NCBI RefSeq assembly: GCF_028069725.1
Contig: NZ_JANEWG010000007.1
Location: 62,001-126,000 of the forward strand
Length of the DNA: 64,000 nucleotides
From: Citrobacter sp. Awk 4
GTDB lineage: Bacteria; Pseudomonadota; Gammaproteobacteria; Enterobacterales; Enterobacteriaceae
Direction of reading: 5' to 3'
The translations under genes were made by a program, and so were the position numbers. The stretch's first letter is position 1; every line of letters starts with the position of its first letter. Under the pieces are notes generated by a model, which did not search any database, had not been told where the DNA came from, and saw only the letters and a program-made list of their open reading frames with translations. Positions 51,916 through 62,730 of this stretch are shown here, piece by piece.

Positions 51916-52268
51916 CGTCAATATAAAGGGTGATTGTTCTCATTCCAGTCACCCGGCTAAATAAATCACTTCCCTTACCGCCGTGAGCCAGTTGTTGCAA
52001 AAACTGTGCGTTCAACGCAATGAAATGTATAACCGCACATCGTTAAGCAATAAATAGTTTTCAGAATATATATCCTGATTAAATCAGGAGTAATAAATAA
52101 CAAATATTACCTCTCTTATCCTAATTAAATTAATTCACGCCCTTTATTGGTGGTTATTGTATATTCATAAACACAATGCTTTTAACTGTTGCATGTTTAA
52201 ATATTTAGCATATCTTATATTAAAACATTTCGAGTAAAATCAAATTGCTATTATGAGTCACTACCAAA
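51916..52268. other. AT-rich gap between dsbG and ybdN
   Basis: No gene is visible. Near the start GGGTGA...TCACCC (51928-51954) forms a hairpin after dsbG. The rest, from about 52020, is clearly richer in A/T than the genes around it and has a perfect dyad CCTGATT-A-AATCAGG at 52074-52088. E. coli K-12 has ybdO here; none is left. A TATTAT near 52249 could be the ybdN -10. Confidence 0.6.
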
Positions 52269-53492
52269 ATGTCCATCTATAAATATCCGCTTGATCAAAA
52301 TGTCCTGGAGGCCGCGCAAGAGCGCATTATGTGGACGCTTGAAACGCTCCCACGGGTCTGTGTGTCATTTTCTGGCGGTAAAGACTCTGGTCTTATGCTG
52401 CATCTGACCGCAACTCTTGCCCGCCAATTAAAGAAAAAAATATGCATATTATTCATTGACTGGGAAGCGCAATTCTCTTGTACCATTGAGTATGTCCAGG
52501 CGCTGAAAAATGATTATTCCGATGTCATCGACGATTTTTATTGGGTTGCCCTGCCTCTGACGACACAAAATTCATTATCCCAATACCAACCAGAATGGCA
52601 ATGCTGGGCCCCCAATACAGACTGGGTGCGTCAACCGCCAGCGGATGCTATTACTGATCCTGGCTATTTTCCTTTCTATCAACCGAATATGACCTTTGAG
52701 CAATTTGTTCGTTTTTTTGCTGACTGGTTTTCTAACAAGCGCCCTGCCGCCATGTTGATCGGTATTCGTGCCGACGAGTCTTACAATCGGTTTGGCGCTA
52801 TCGCCTCCTTACAGAAGCAGCGTTTTGCTGATGACAAACCCTGGACAACGTCCGCGCCAGGCGGACACACCTGGTACATTTATCCAATATATGACTGGAA
52901 AACCGCAGACATCTGGACCTGGTTCGCGAAAACGAACAAGCGCTGTAATCCATTGTATAACCTGATGTACCAGGCTGGCGTACCTACCCGCTACATGCGG
53001 ATTTGCGAACCCTTCGGCCCGGAACAACGCCAGGGGCTGTGGTTGTACCATGTCCTCGAACCCGAACGCTGGGCTGCCATGTGCGCGCGCGTGAGCGGTG
53101 TGAAAAGCGGTGGTATCTATGCCGGTCACGACAACCATTTTTATGGTCATCGAAAACTCTTAAAGCCCGATCATCTCAGCTGGAAGGAGTACGCTTTACT
53201 GCTGCTGAACAGCATGCCGGAACAGACCGCTGATCATTACTGCAATAAAATCGCCGTCTATTTACAGTGGTATAAAAAGAGAGGTCTGGACGATATTCCC
53301 CAAACGCAGGAGAGCGATATTGGAACAAAAGATATCCCGTCATGGCGACGTATCTGCAAAGTGCTGCTGAATAATGATTACTGGTGTCGGGCGCTCTCTT
53401 TCAGTCCTACAAAACCGAAAAGTTACCAGCGTTATAACGAACGCATGAAAACGAAACGTCAGGAATGGGGAATATTATGCAACAACGATTAA
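52269..53492 (+). CDS. ybdN: PP-loop, PAPS-reductase-like protein YbdN (IbrA family)
   Basis: A 407-residue member of the DUF3440/IbrA family. The ATP-pyrophosphatase P-loop FSGGKDSGLMLHL is near residue 34, as in PAPS reductases and DndC. A second conserved stretch is LIGIRADESYNRF, typical of the phosphoadenosine site. The C-terminal part is family-specific. Its partner ybdM overlaps by 16 bases. In pathogenic E. coli the IbrA/IbrB pair raises expression of immunoglobulin-binding proteins, so a regulatory or nucleic-acid-modifying role is likely but unproved. The ATG at 52269 has no good ribosome-binding site. Confidence 0.88.
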   Translation: MSIYKYPLDQNVLEAAQERIMWTLETLPRVCVSFSGGKDSGLMLHLTATLARQLKKKICILFIDWEAQFSCTIEYVQALKNDYSDVIDDFYWVALPLTTQNSLSQYQPEWQCWAPNTDWVRQPPADAITDPGYFPFYQPNMTFEQFVRFFADWFSNKRPAAMLIGIRADESYNRFGAIASLQKQRFADDKPWTTSAPGGHTWYIYPIYDWKTADIWTWFAKTNKRCNPLYNLMYQAGVPTRYMRICEPFGPEQRQGLWLYHVLEPERWAAMCARVSGVKSGGIYAGHDNHFYGHRKLLKPDHLSWKEYALLLLNSMPEQTADHYCNKIAVYLQWYKKRGLDDIPQTQESDIGTKDIPSWRRICKVLLNNDYWCRALSFSPTKPKSYQRYNERMKTKRQEWGILCNND

Positions 53493-54094
53493 CTCAGGAA
53501 TTAACCCACTTTCTCTCGGCGCTGCCGGAAGAGGAACGGATCCGCGCCATTAACGAGTTCAGAATTGCCATCCACAGCGTCAGCCCTTTTCGTCATGAGC
53601 CTGTCGACTGCGTATTATGGATAAAAAACGAACAAATCACCCCTAACGATTACAACCCAAATAATGTGGCGCCGCCGGAGAAAAGACTGTTACTAAAATC
53701 CATTGAAGCAGACGGCTTCACACAACCAATTGTCGTGGCGCAGTCCAGTGAGGATAGCTACGATATCGTGGACGGTTTCCATCGACATGAATTAGGGAAA
53801 GGAAAAGCGGCGCTAAAAGCGCGTCTGAAAGGCTATCTGCCCGTCACCTGCCTGGAACGCACGCGCCATGAACGTATTGCGTCCACGATTCGTCACAACC
53901 GCGCACGAGGCCGCCACCAGATCCACGCCATGTCAGAAATCGTTCGTGAACTCTCACTACTGGGTTGGGACGAGAAAAAAATCGGTAAAGAGTTAGGGAT
54001 GGATGATGATGAAGTGCTGCGTCTGAAACAAATCAACGGCCTGCAGGAGTTGTTTGCAGGTCGCCAATTTTCGAAAGCCTGGACGGTGAAATAA
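53477..54094 (+). CDS. ybdM: ParB/sulfiredoxin-like protein YbdM (IbrB family)
   Basis: A 205-residue IbrB-like protein. The ParB N-terminal/Srx fold covers about 40-150 with TPNDYNPNNVAPPEKRLLLKS, DGFTQPIVV and DGFHRHELGKG. A helix-turn-helix-like end has KIGKELGMDDDEVLRLKQI. The ATG at 53477 is preferred because GGGGA lies six bases before it; an ATG at 53465 sits directly on the Shine-Dalgarno sequence. It overlaps ybdN, so the two are made together. ParB/Srx folds pair with PAPS-reductase-like proteins in DNA-modification systems (family knowledge); activity here is unknown. Confidence 0.86.
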   Translation: MQQRLTQELTHFLSALPEEERIRAINEFRIAIHSVSPFRHEPVDCVLWIKNEQITPNDYNPNNVAPPEKRLLLKSIEADGFTQPIVVAQSSEDSYDIVDGFHRHELGKGKAALKARLKGYLPVTCLERTRHERIASTIRHNRARGRHQIHAMSEIVRELSLLGWDEKKIGKELGMDDDEVLRLKQINGLQELFAGRQFSKAWTVK

Positions 54095-54136
54095 CGCCAG
54101 TTGACCACATCACCGATTCTGGAAGAGTGAACAAAA

Positions 54137-54334
54137 CTAGCAACAACGCGCGCCGCCTTTTCCACCGTAGCGCGCGTCCTGCCGCTCACGGAAAAATTCT
54201 TCATACGTCATCGGCGTTTGATCCGGATGCGTGATGCGCATGTGCTCAACATAGTTGTCGTAGTCCGGCACGCCGATCATCAACCTTGCCGCCTGGCCTA
54301 AGTATTTCCCGGCTTTTGAGAGCGTATCAAACAT
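54137..54334 (-). CDS. ybdD: YbdD, short DUF466 protein
   Basis: A conserved 65-residue cytosolic protein found next to CstA/BtsT-type transporters and needed for full pyruvate uptake by CstA in E. coli studies. [10 protein letters not shown] and a C-terminal GGKGGARCC tail are characteristic. It lies 58 bases downstream of cstA on the same strand, with a hairpin between. Confidence 0.94.
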   Translation of the reverse strand: MFDTLSKAGKYLGQAARLMIGVPDYDNYVEHMRITHPDQTPMTYEEFFRERQDARYGGKGGARCC

Positions 54335-54354
54335 AGCGGTTACCTGTTATGCAA

Positions 54355-54380
54355 GCGCCCTCTCCGGTCGGAGAGGGCTT
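54355..54380 (-). other. Hairpin between cstA and ybdD
   Basis: GCCCTCTCC (54357-54365) and GGAGAGGGC (54370-54378) are perfect 9-bp arms around GGTC. There is no T tract on the minus strand. It probably shapes the cstA-ybdD message rather than ending it. Confidence 0.6.
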
Positions 54381-54392
54381 AATAATTGAAGA

Positions 54393-56498
54393 TTAGTGCG
54401 CGCCTTTCGCCTGTGCCACAATCTCTTCCACATTTTCCGGCATCGACTCATACGGCGTCTCTTTCGCCGTCGGTTTGTCGACCTTCAGGGCAGCCAACGC
54501 TGTCTTGATGGAGAACACTGCCAGCACCACGACCACCACCATGAAGAAGACGGTCAGACCGGCATCCAGACGGTTGTTAAACACCAGCTGTGACAACTGC
54601 GATTCGGTGTACTGCGCCGGGATCTTGCCGCTGTCGATCATCGCCTGGAATTTATTGGCGATAGCCAGGAAGCCCACTTTGTTGTCCGGGCTAAACGCTT
54701 TTTGCCAGCCAGCGGTGAGCGTACAAATCAACAGCCAGGACGTGGGTACGAGCGCAACCCATGCGTAACGCTGACGTTTCATCTTGAACAGGACCACTGC
54801 GCAAAGCATCAGCGCCATACCCGCCAGCATCTGGTTAGCAATACCGAACAGCGGCCACAGGGTGTTAATACCGCCCAGTGGATCAACCACGCCCTGATGC
54901 AGGAAGTAGCCCCAGGCCAGCACGCAGAGCGCTGTCGCAAGCAGGTTGGCAGGCAGTGAATCGGTACGTTTCAGCCCCGGAGAAACCACACCCAGCAGAT
55001 CCTGCAGCATAAAGCGCGCTGCGCGGGTTCCTGCGTCCACCGCCGTCAGAATAAACAGCGCTTCAAACAGGATCGCGAAGTGATACCAGAACGCAACATC
55101 CATCATTCCGCCGAGCGCGCCATGCAGAATGTAAGCCATCCCCACCGCCAGCGTCGGTGCGCCGCCTGCACGCGAGATAATGGATTGCTCACCCACTTCA
55201 CTGGCGATTTGATGCAGCGTGTCCGGCGTGATAGCAAAGCCCCAACTGCTCACCACTTGCGCCGCAGACGCCACCACATCAGTGGTACCGGCTGGCGCCA
55301 GGACAGCCATTGGGCTGTTCATGGCAAAGTACACGCCCGGATCGATAATACAGGCGGAAACCAGCGCCATAATGGCGACGAAGGATTCCATCAGCATACC
55401 GCCGTAACCAATAAAACAGGCCTGGCCTTCGTTCGCCAGCATCTTCGGCGTGGTGCCGGAAGAGATCAGCGCGTGGAATCCGGAGACCGCCCCACAGGCA
55501 ATCGTAATAAACAGGAACGGGAACAGGTTGCCCGTCCACACCGGCCCTGTACCGTCAACAAACTTGGTCAGCGCGGGCATGGTCAGCGTGGGGCGCATAA
55601 TCAGAATGCCGACCGCCAGACCCACGATGGTGCCAATTTTCAGGAAGGTAGAGAGGTAATCGCGCGGTGCCAGCAGCAGCCATACAGGCAGTACTGCCGC
55701 CACAAAACCGTATCCCACCAGCATCCAGGTCAGTTGTACGCCGGTGAAATCGAAGTACGGCGCCCAGGTCGGGCTTTCGGCCACCCAACCACCGGAAATG
55801 ATGGCAAAGACCAGAAACACCAAACCGATGACCGACACTTCACCAATCCGCCCAGGGCGCAGATAACGCAGGTAAACCCCCATGAAAATCGCCAGTGGAA
55901 TGGTAAACGCCACGGTGTAGGTTCCCCACGGACTGTGGGTCAGGGCTTTGACGACAATCATCGCCAGCACCGCCAGAATAATCACCATGATCATAAAACA
56001 GGCCACCAGCGCAATGACGCCTGCTGTAGGGCCCATTTCCTCTTTGACCAATTCCCCCAACGAGCGACCGTCGCGGCGAGTCGAGACAAAGAGCACCATG
56101 AAATCCTGTACCGCCCCGGCTAACACCACGCCAGCCAGCAGCCAGATCATGCCGGGCAGGTAGCCCATCTGCGCCGCCAGCACCGGTCCCACCAGCGGGC
56201 CCGCGCCAGCAATGGCGGCAAAATGGTGACCGAACAGCACTTTTTTGTCGGTAGGGACATAATCCAGACCGTCGTTATGACGCACGGCAGGCGTCATACG
56301 CGTCGGGTCAACCGCCAGCACATTTTTGGCGATATACAGACCATAAAAACGGTAGGCTATGAGATAGACACAGACTGACGCCACCACAATCCACAGCGCG
56401 TTGATCTGTTCACCACGGTTAAACGCAATATATCCCAGGGCAAATGCTCCCATAACAGAGAGCACTGTCCAGATGAGGTATTTCCCTGATTTATTCAT
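54393..56498 (-). CDS. cstA: Carbon starvation protein A, pyruvate/peptide transporter
   Basis: A large inner-membrane transporter induced on carbon starvation that takes up pyruvate and possibly peptides. The 701 residues match E. coli and have about 16-18 hydrophobic helices. Family stretches are FGHHFAAIAGAGPLVGPVLAAQ near the N-terminus, and SGTTPKMLANEGQACFIGYG. In E. coli it needs CRP for induction and is repressed by CsrA through its leader; the leader here has GGA motifs and a dyad (56527-56555). Confidence 0.97.
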   Translation of the reverse strand: MNKSGKYLIWTVLSVMGAFALGYIAFNRGEQINALWIVVASVCVYLIAYRFYGLYIAKNVLAVDPTRMTPAVRHNDGLDYVPTDKKVLFGHHFAAIAGAGPLVGPVLAAQMGYLPGMIWLLAGVVLAGAVQDFMVLFVSTRRDGRSLGELVKEEMGPTAGVIALVACFMIMVIILAVLAMIVVKALTHSPWGTYTVAFTIPLAIFMGVYLRYLRPGRIGEVSVIGLVFLVFAIISGGWVAESPTWAPYFDFTGVQLTWMLVGYGFVAAVLPVWLLLAPRDYLSTFLKIGTIVGLAVGILIMRPTLTMPALTKFVDGTGPVWTGNLFPFLFITIACGAVSGFHALISSGTTPKMLANEGQACFIGYGGMLMESFVAIMALVSACIIDPGVYFAMNSPMAVLAPAGTTDVVASAAQVVSSWGFAITPDTLHQIASEVGEQSIISRAGGAPTLAVGMAYILHGALGGMMDVAFWYHFAILFEALFILTAVDAGTRAARFMLQDLLGVVSPGLKRTDSLPANLLATALCVLAWGYFLHQGVVDPLGGINTLWPLFGIANQMLAGMALMLCAVVLFKMKRQRYAWVALVPTSWLLICTLTAGWQKAFSPDNKVGFLAIANKFQAMIDSGKIPAQYTESQLSQLVFNNRLDAGLTVFFMVVVVVLAVFSIKTALAALKVDKPTAKETPYESMPENVEEIVAQAKGAH

Positions 56499-56526
56499 GG
56501 TTGTTGTCCGTTTGCGTGTTCCAGAG

Positions 56527-56555
56527 AGATGTTACATTTTGTTTCTATAACATCT
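56527..56555 (-). promoter_or_regulatory. Leader dyad upstream of cstA
   Basis: AGATGTTA (56527-56534) and TAACATCT (56548-56555) are perfect 8-bp arms 29-57 bases before the cstA ATG. Two GGA motifs lie between it and the start codon, in keeping with CsrA-type control known for E. coli cstA. Direct CsrA binding is inferred. Confidence 0.5.
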
Positions 56556-56679
56556 TTGCTGGTTTTAACAACATGACAACCTCATAAACCAGAGATATCA
56601 CTGATTATTTACATTGCATTGTTAACTGGATCACTCCATTCACCTGTTGCCCTGCAAATATCATTTTATTTTGCCGACA

Positions 56680-57850
<1,171 letters not shown>

Positions 57851-57851
<1 letters not shown>

Positions 57852-58708
57852 CATTTCACCTCACGGGAGAGCAGCGTCCACCAGGCGTCAATCGTCGGGT
57901 TCTTCGCTAACATGACAAAATCGATGTCGCGGTGTACCTTACGCCAGCGTGCCGCCAGCGCCATCATGCGTACGGAATCCAGACCGTAGTCGATCAGATT
58001 TTCATCGTCCATCGGCTCGTCGGACTCATCCAGCAATGGCAGGATTGTCGCTCGCAGCGCCTGTTTGCTGGCAGGCACCGGCGTGGGCAACAGTTCTTGC
58101 GTCATGACCACGCGGCCGGTGCGTCCCGCCACATAGTTCAGCGACATCAGATGTTCGTCACGACTAAAGTCGGCCAGCGCATCCGCCACCATAAACGGCT
58201 TAATATCACGCATGAAGGCATCCGTGGCGGTGGTCATACAACCAATGTGCGCATACACCCCGGTAATGATCAGTTGGTTGCGGCCGGTTTCTTTCAGCAT
58301 TTGCTCCAGCGGAGAACGGTGGAATGCGCTGTAACGCCATTTCACCAACACGTTATCGGCCTCATCCGGCGCCAATGGCCCGACAATTTTTTGTTGCTCG
58401 GGAGAGCGCGTCAGCCCCGGTCCCCACATATCGTTCAGCAACGCCCTGTCTTCATCACTTTGCTCTTTAGGCTGAGCGGTGTAATAGACCGGAATATGGT
58501 GCTCTTTACAGTACTGACGCAGCGCGGCGATATTGGCGATCACCTGCTCCATCATCGGACAATTATCGCCCCAGAAGCTGACGAAATAGTCCTGCATATC
58601 ATGGATAAGCAGCGCGGCACGCTCCGGTTCAACGTCCCAGTTCACTTTGCTGGCGGGAATATCCAGTGCGGTAGGCAGCGCGTAAGCCTGCAGTTTAGGA
58701 ATAGCCAT
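57851..58708 (-). CDS. entB: Isochorismatase/aryl carrier protein EntB
   Basis: A two-domain protein. The N-terminal isochorismatase makes 2,3-dihydro-DHB, with [14 protein letters not shown] and [17 protein letters not shown]. The C-terminal aryl carrier domain carries phosphopantetheine on Ser in [15 protein letters not shown] (near 245) and holds DHB for EntF. The 285 residues match E. coli. It begins 13 bases after entE. Confidence 0.98.
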
Positions 58709-58721
58709 GTTATTTTCTCCT

Positions 58722-60332
58722 TCAGGCAGGTATTCGTGACGCCAGCCACTGACGTAATTGTTTTTTATCGACTTTACCTACCGGGGTCAGAGGCAGAGCC
58801 TCAACACATTCCACGCGGTCCGGTAATTTGAATTCCGCAACGCCCTGTTCACGCAGGAAACGTCGTACCTGTACCGCACGCAGCGGTGATGTCACCACCA
58901 GATATGCGCAGCTTTTCTCCCCCATCAGCTCATCTTCCATGCTGACCAACGCCGCGTGGATCACGAGAGGGTGACGCAATAACAGGTTTTCGATCTCTTC
59001 GGCGGCGATCTTCTCGCCACCACGGTTGATCTGATCTTTTTCCCGCCCCTGCACCGTGATGTATCCTGCTTCGTCGATCGAGATCAGATCGCCTGAGCAG
59101 TAAAAACCGTCGGCATCAAATGCATTGGCGTTATGTTCAGGGCTTTTGAAGTAGCCGCGAAATGTGTACGGCCCACGCGTCATCAGGCGACCGGTTTCCC
59201 CTTGCGGCAGTGGATTGCCCTCGGCATCCGCCACCCAGACTTCATCATCCGGACACATTGGGCGACCCTGGGTATGGATAATGCGCTGCGGGCTGTCGTC
59301 CAGACGGGTGTAGTTCACCAGCCCTTCGGCCATCCCAAACACCTGTTGCAACTGACAACCAATTTCGACCGGAATGCGTGCCGCCAGCGTGGCTGAGAGC
59401 CGTGCGCCCCCCACTTGCAGCAGTTTCAGCGACGCCAGTTGCGCATTGCTCCCCCACTCGCCAATGGCCTGAAGCCACAGACTGACGGCCGGGGGCACCA
59501 GCGCCGTTGAATTGATCTGATGTTTTTCAATGAGCGGGAAGCACAGCGTGGCGCTCGGATCAGCGGCCAGTACCACGGCCCCCCCCGCCAGGAATACGCC
59601 AAGCGATCCCGGAGAACTCATGGCATAGTTATGTGCTGCCGGAATGGCGCACAAATAACGCGTCTCTTCGCTGAAATGGCAGATTTCGTTGCTACGACGC
59701 ACGCTGTAGTAATAGTCATTATGGGTACGCGGGATCAGCTTCGGCGTACCGGTTGTGCCGCCGGAAAGCTGAAAGTACGCCACTTCATCAGCAGGCGACG
59801 GGGTCGCAGTGAAATCTGCGGCGGGTTGATTCATCGCCTCGCGCAGGTTGTGTTCGCCCTCGTCATTAAGCAATCGCACGATGCGAACAGAGGTGTGTTC
59901 AGCAATAAACGCATTAAGGAAATCATCCCCGGCGAACAACGCATGCTGGCGATCGGCAATCAGTAACGTCGGTTCGATTTGCGTTGCGTACGCATTAAGT
60001 TCGGTTCGCTGATGGCTGAACAGCGCCAGTACCGGAGCGACACCTATCTTCAACAGGGCGAAAAAAGTGATGTATAACTCAGCCACATTGCCCAGTTGTA
60101 CCAGCGCAGTTTCGCCTGCGTTAATCCCCTGACGACGCAGACTACAGGCCAGATTCTCCGAGGCTTGATTGAGCTGGCGATAGCTCAGGTGACGCTCGCC
60201 CTCAATCACCGCCGTTTTATCACTCTGCGCATGGCGGGTCAGAATGTCTGTTAAGGGCAAATCCTGCCAGTAGCCTTTTTCACGGTAGCGACGGGCAAAT
60301 TCATCTGGCCATCGGGTAAACGGAATGCTCAT
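58722..60332 (-). CDS. entE: 2,3-dihydroxybenzoate-AMP ligase EntE
   Basis: Activates DHB with ATP and loads it on EntB. It is an adenylate-forming enzyme of 536 residues from the ATG at 60332; a second ATG directly upstream is in frame but too near the GGAG. Motifs are [19 protein letters not shown] (phosphate loop), [30 protein letters not shown] and the C-terminal catalytic Lys in [11 protein letters not shown]. It lies nine bases after entC. Confidence 0.98.
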   Translation of the reverse strand: MSIPFTRWPDEFARRYREKGYWQDLPLTDILTRHAQSDKTAVIEGERHLSYRQLNQASENLACSLRRQGINAGETALVQLGNVAELYITFFALLKIGVAPVLALFSHQRTELNAYATQIEPTLLIADRQHALFAGDDFLNAFIAEHTSVRIVRLLNDEGEHNLREAMNQPAADFTATPSPADEVAYFQLSGGTTGTPKLIPRTHNDYYYSVRRSNEICHFSEETRYLCAIPAAHNYAMSSPGSLGVFLAGGAVVLAADPSATLCFPLIEKHQINSTALVPPAVSLWLQAIGEWGSNAQLASLKLLQVGGARLSATLAARIPVEIGCQLQQVFGMAEGLVNYTRLDDSPQRIIHTQGRPMCPDDEVWVADAEGNPLPQGETGRLMTRGPYTFRGYFKSPEHNANAFDADGFYCSGDLISIDEAGYITVQGREKDQINRGGEKIAAEEIENLLLRHPLVIHAALVSMEDELMGEKSCAYLVVTSPLRAVQVRRFLREQGVAEFKLPDRVECVEALPLTPVGKVDKKQLRQWLASRIPA

Positions 60333-60341
60333 CATCGCTCC

Positions 60342-61517
60342 TTAATGCAGTCCGAAAACATTCAACATGGTGGAAAGTTTCGCGCCTGTTTCACGCCACT
60401 CCGCGATCGGAGAAGAGGCAGGCACAATTCCCGCCCCCGCAAAGAAGCGCACCTGATTCTGGCGTAACGTCGCGCAGCGGATCGTCACAACCCATTCACC
60501 GTTGCCTTCGGCATCACACCAGCCGACGATGCCGCCAAACAATTCACGGTCAAACGGTTCAAGTTCCGCGATCCACTTTTTCGCGACCTGATGCGGGAAA
60601 CCGCTCAACGCCGGGGTCGGGTGCAGCAGGCACGCCAGCGTCAGGGCGTTCTCTTGTGTGTTCGCTTTGCCCTCAAACGGTGTACCGAGATGCCATAGCG
60701 TTGGGGTGGCTACTAGTTGCGGAGAGGACGGAAGCTGTAATTCACGGCTGCGATCGCGCAGCACCTTTTTCATCGCCTGAGTGACCAGATCGTGTTCATG
60801 CCGGTCTTTCTCAGATGCCAGCAGACGATTCCCCGCCTCTCTGTCCAGCACATCATCAGGCTGGCGGCGAGCCGACCCGGCCAACGGCAGAGAACTGAAA
60901 TGATCGCCCTCTTTACGCAGCAGCAATTCCGGGCTGGCGCCGAGCAACACTCCACCGTCTTCCAGCGGGACATGGAAGTTGTAACTAACAGGATTCTGCG
61001 CCACCAGGCGTTCCAGCAAGGCTCCGCTATCAATATTGTCGTCGGTGGTGATATCAATAAGACGCGACAACACCACTTTGTCGACTTCCGGCGTCGCCGT
61101 CAGCGCTGCCGCTTTCGCCACCATTTCCTCAAAATCATCCTGTTCAGGAATGGCATTACGCGCAACGACGTTCAACGACGGATATTCAATGAAATAGCGC
61201 GATGACTGTTGCTTTGCCGGGCGAGAAAACGCCTGCCAGGACTCTGGTATAAACAGCGATGAAGGCTGGCGTGTATCGAAGGGAATTGCGCCTACCATGA
61301 TCGGGTTTTTAATCCCCTGCGATTTGGCTCTGGCAAACAGAGTATGTAGTTTTTGTTGAAACGGGCTGTCTGGGGAATCCCCATCCACAGCGGGTTCATC
61401 ATAGCGGGCGAAGCATCCGGACGTCGTAAAACTGCGATACGGCGACATAAAGAAAAAATGATCGGGGGTAAGCGTTGTCATTTTCTGCTGTACATCCTCG
61501 ACCAGTGACGCATCCAT
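60342..61517 (-). CDS. entC: Isochorismate synthase EntC
   Basis: Converts chorismate to isochorismate, the committed step of enterobactin synthesis. The 391 residues from the ATG at 61517, behind GGAGG, match E. coli; a start six codons earlier overlaps the ribosome-binding site. MST-family motifs are [51 protein letters not shown] and [10 protein letters not shown]. It opens the operon, downstream of a Fur box, and is divergent from fepB. Confidence 0.98.
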   Translation of the reverse strand: MDASLVEDVQQKMTTLTPDHFFFMSPYRSFTTSGCFARYDEPAVDGDSPDSPFQQKLHTLFARAKSQGIKNPIMVGAIPFDTRQPSSLFIPESWQAFSRPAKQQSSRYFIEYPSLNVVARNAIPEQDDFEEMVAKAAALTATPEVDKVVLSRLIDITTDDNIDSGALLERLVAQNPVSYNFHVPLEDGGVLLGASPELLLRKEGDHFSSLPLAGSARRQPDDVLDREAGNRLLASEKDRHEHDLVTQAMKKVLRDRSRELQLPSSPQLVATPTLWHLGTPFEGKANTQENALTLACLLHPTPALSGFPHQVAKKWIAELEPFDRELFGGIVGWCDAEGNGEWVVTIRCATLRQNQVRFFAGAGIVPASSPIAEWRETGAKLSTMLNVFGLH

Positions 61518-61545
61518 ATCATCCTCCAAAAACAATAAAGATTTT

Positions 61546-61564
61546 AATAATGATTATCATTTGT
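61546..61564 (-). promoter_or_regulatory. Fur box upstream of entC
   Basis: AATAATGATTATCATTTGT matches the 19-bp Fur consensus at 14 positions and has a perfect core dyad AATGAT-T-ATCATT. It lies about 30 bp before the entC ATG in the divergent entC-fepB region. Confidence 0.88.
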
Positions 61565-61660
61565 ATTTTCGGTCGCTAACCTAAAAGTAAACAGACGACA
61601 TGTCAACTCTTGCGCTAACACATTGTGCGACTTTGACTTGCATCCCTTTTCACTAACAAT

Positions 61661-61679
61661 GAAAATGAGAAGCATTAAC
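61661..61679 (+). promoter_or_regulatory. Fur box upstream of fepB
   Basis: GAAAATGAGAAGCATTAAC matches the 19-bp Fur consensus at 15 positions. It lies 25 bp before the fepB start codon. Two Fur boxes in this region agree with Fur control of entC and fepB in E. coli. Confidence 0.8.
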
Positions 61680-61703
61680 TTCACTGATAACAGGAACTGA
61701 TTT

Positions 61704-62651
61704 GTGAGATTACCTTTTCTGCCTGGCCTGATGATTGGGCTATTCGTTTTCGGATTCTCCTCAGCCCACGCCGCTGACTGGCCACGTCAGGTAACCGACA
61801 GCCGTGGAACACACACGCTGGAGCACAAACCTGAGCGTATTGTCTCTACCAGCGTCACTCTGACCGGTTCGCTGCTGGCCATTGACGCTCCGGTCATTGC
61901 CAGCGGGGCCACCACGCCCAACAACCGCGTCGGTGACGATCAGGGATTCCTGCGCCAATGGAGCGAAGTCGCGAAAGCGCGCAAGCTAAACCGTCTGTAC
62001 ATTGGCGAACCCAGTGCTGAAGCCGTAGCCGCACAGATGCCTGACCTTATTCTGATCAGCGCCACCGGCGGCGACTCTGCGCTGGCGCTTTACGATCAGC
62101 TCTCTTCTATCGCACCAACGCTGATCATCAACTATGACGATAAAAGCTGGCAGTCGTTGCTGACGCAGCTCGGCGAGATCACGGGGCAGGAAAAACAGGC
62201 GGCGGAACGCATCGCTGAATTTGATAAGCAGATGGCGGCGGTAAAACAGCAGATTAAACTGCCGCCACAGCCTGTCAGCGCGCTGGTGTACACCGCCGCC
62301 GCGCACACCGCCAATTTATGGACGCCTGAATCTGCGCAGGGCAAGATGATGGAGCAACTCGGCTTCACACTGGCGCCGCTGCCAGCAAACATGCAGACCA
62401 GCACCAGCCAGGGTAAGCGGCACGACATCGTCCAGCTTGGCGGTGAAAATCTGGCCGCCGGTCTGAACGGTGAGGCGCTGTTCCTGTTTGCTGGCGACAG
62501 CAACGATGCTGATGCCATTTATGCCAACCCGTTGCTGGCGCACCTGCCGGCGGTAAAAAGTAAACACGTTTACGCGCTGGGCACCGAAACGTTCCGCCTG
62601 GACTACTACAGTGCGACGTTACTGTTGAACCGTCTTGCCGCCCTGTTTTAA
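61704..62651 (+). CDS. fepB: Ferric enterobactin periplasmic binding protein FepB
   Basis: Carries Fe-enterobactin from the outer-membrane receptor FepA to FepDG. The 315 residues begin with a GTG after CAGGA. The signal peptide ends at Ala-His-Ala near residue 23 and differs from the E. coli signal. The mature sequence has family stretches [38 protein letters not shown] and [11 protein letters not shown]. It stands alone, divergent from entC, before a BIME. Confidence 0.97.
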   Translation: MRLPFLPGLMIGLFVFGFSSAHAADWPRQVTDSRGTHTLEHKPERIVSTSVTLTGSLLAIDAPVIASGATTPNNRVGDDQGFLRQWSEVAKARKLNRLYIGEPSAEAVAAQMPDLILISATGGDSALALYDQLSSIAPTLIINYDDKSWQSLLTQLGEITGQEKQAAERIAEFDKQMAAVKQQIKLPPQPVSALVYTAAAHTANLWTPESAQGKMMEQLGFTLAPLPANMQTSTSQGKRHDIVQLGGENLAAGLNGEALFLFAGDSNDADAIYANPLLAHLPAVKSKHVYALGTETFRLDYYSATLLLNRLAALF

Positions 62652-62658
62652 TTTATTT

Positions 62659-62730
62659 TGCCGGATGGCGGCTAATGCCTTATCAGGTCTACCTATCCCG
62701 TAGGCCTGATAAGCGAAGCGCCATCAGGCG
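62659..62730. repeat. BIME between fepB and entS
   Basis: A REP, GCCGGATGGCGGCTAATGCC...ATCAGGTCTAC (62659-62691), and an inverted unit GTAGGCCTGATAAGCG...CCATCAGGCG (62700-62730). The second unit contains the stop codon of entS. Confidence 0.88.

Noticed and set aside
55080-56123. A 347-residue open frame antisense to cstA
   Set aside because: It is His/Gln/Arg-rich low-complexity sequence typical of the antisense of a membrane protein gene.
57932-58831. A 299-residue open frame antisense to entB/entE
   Set aside because: Composition is that of an antisense frame and it spans two real genes on the other strand.
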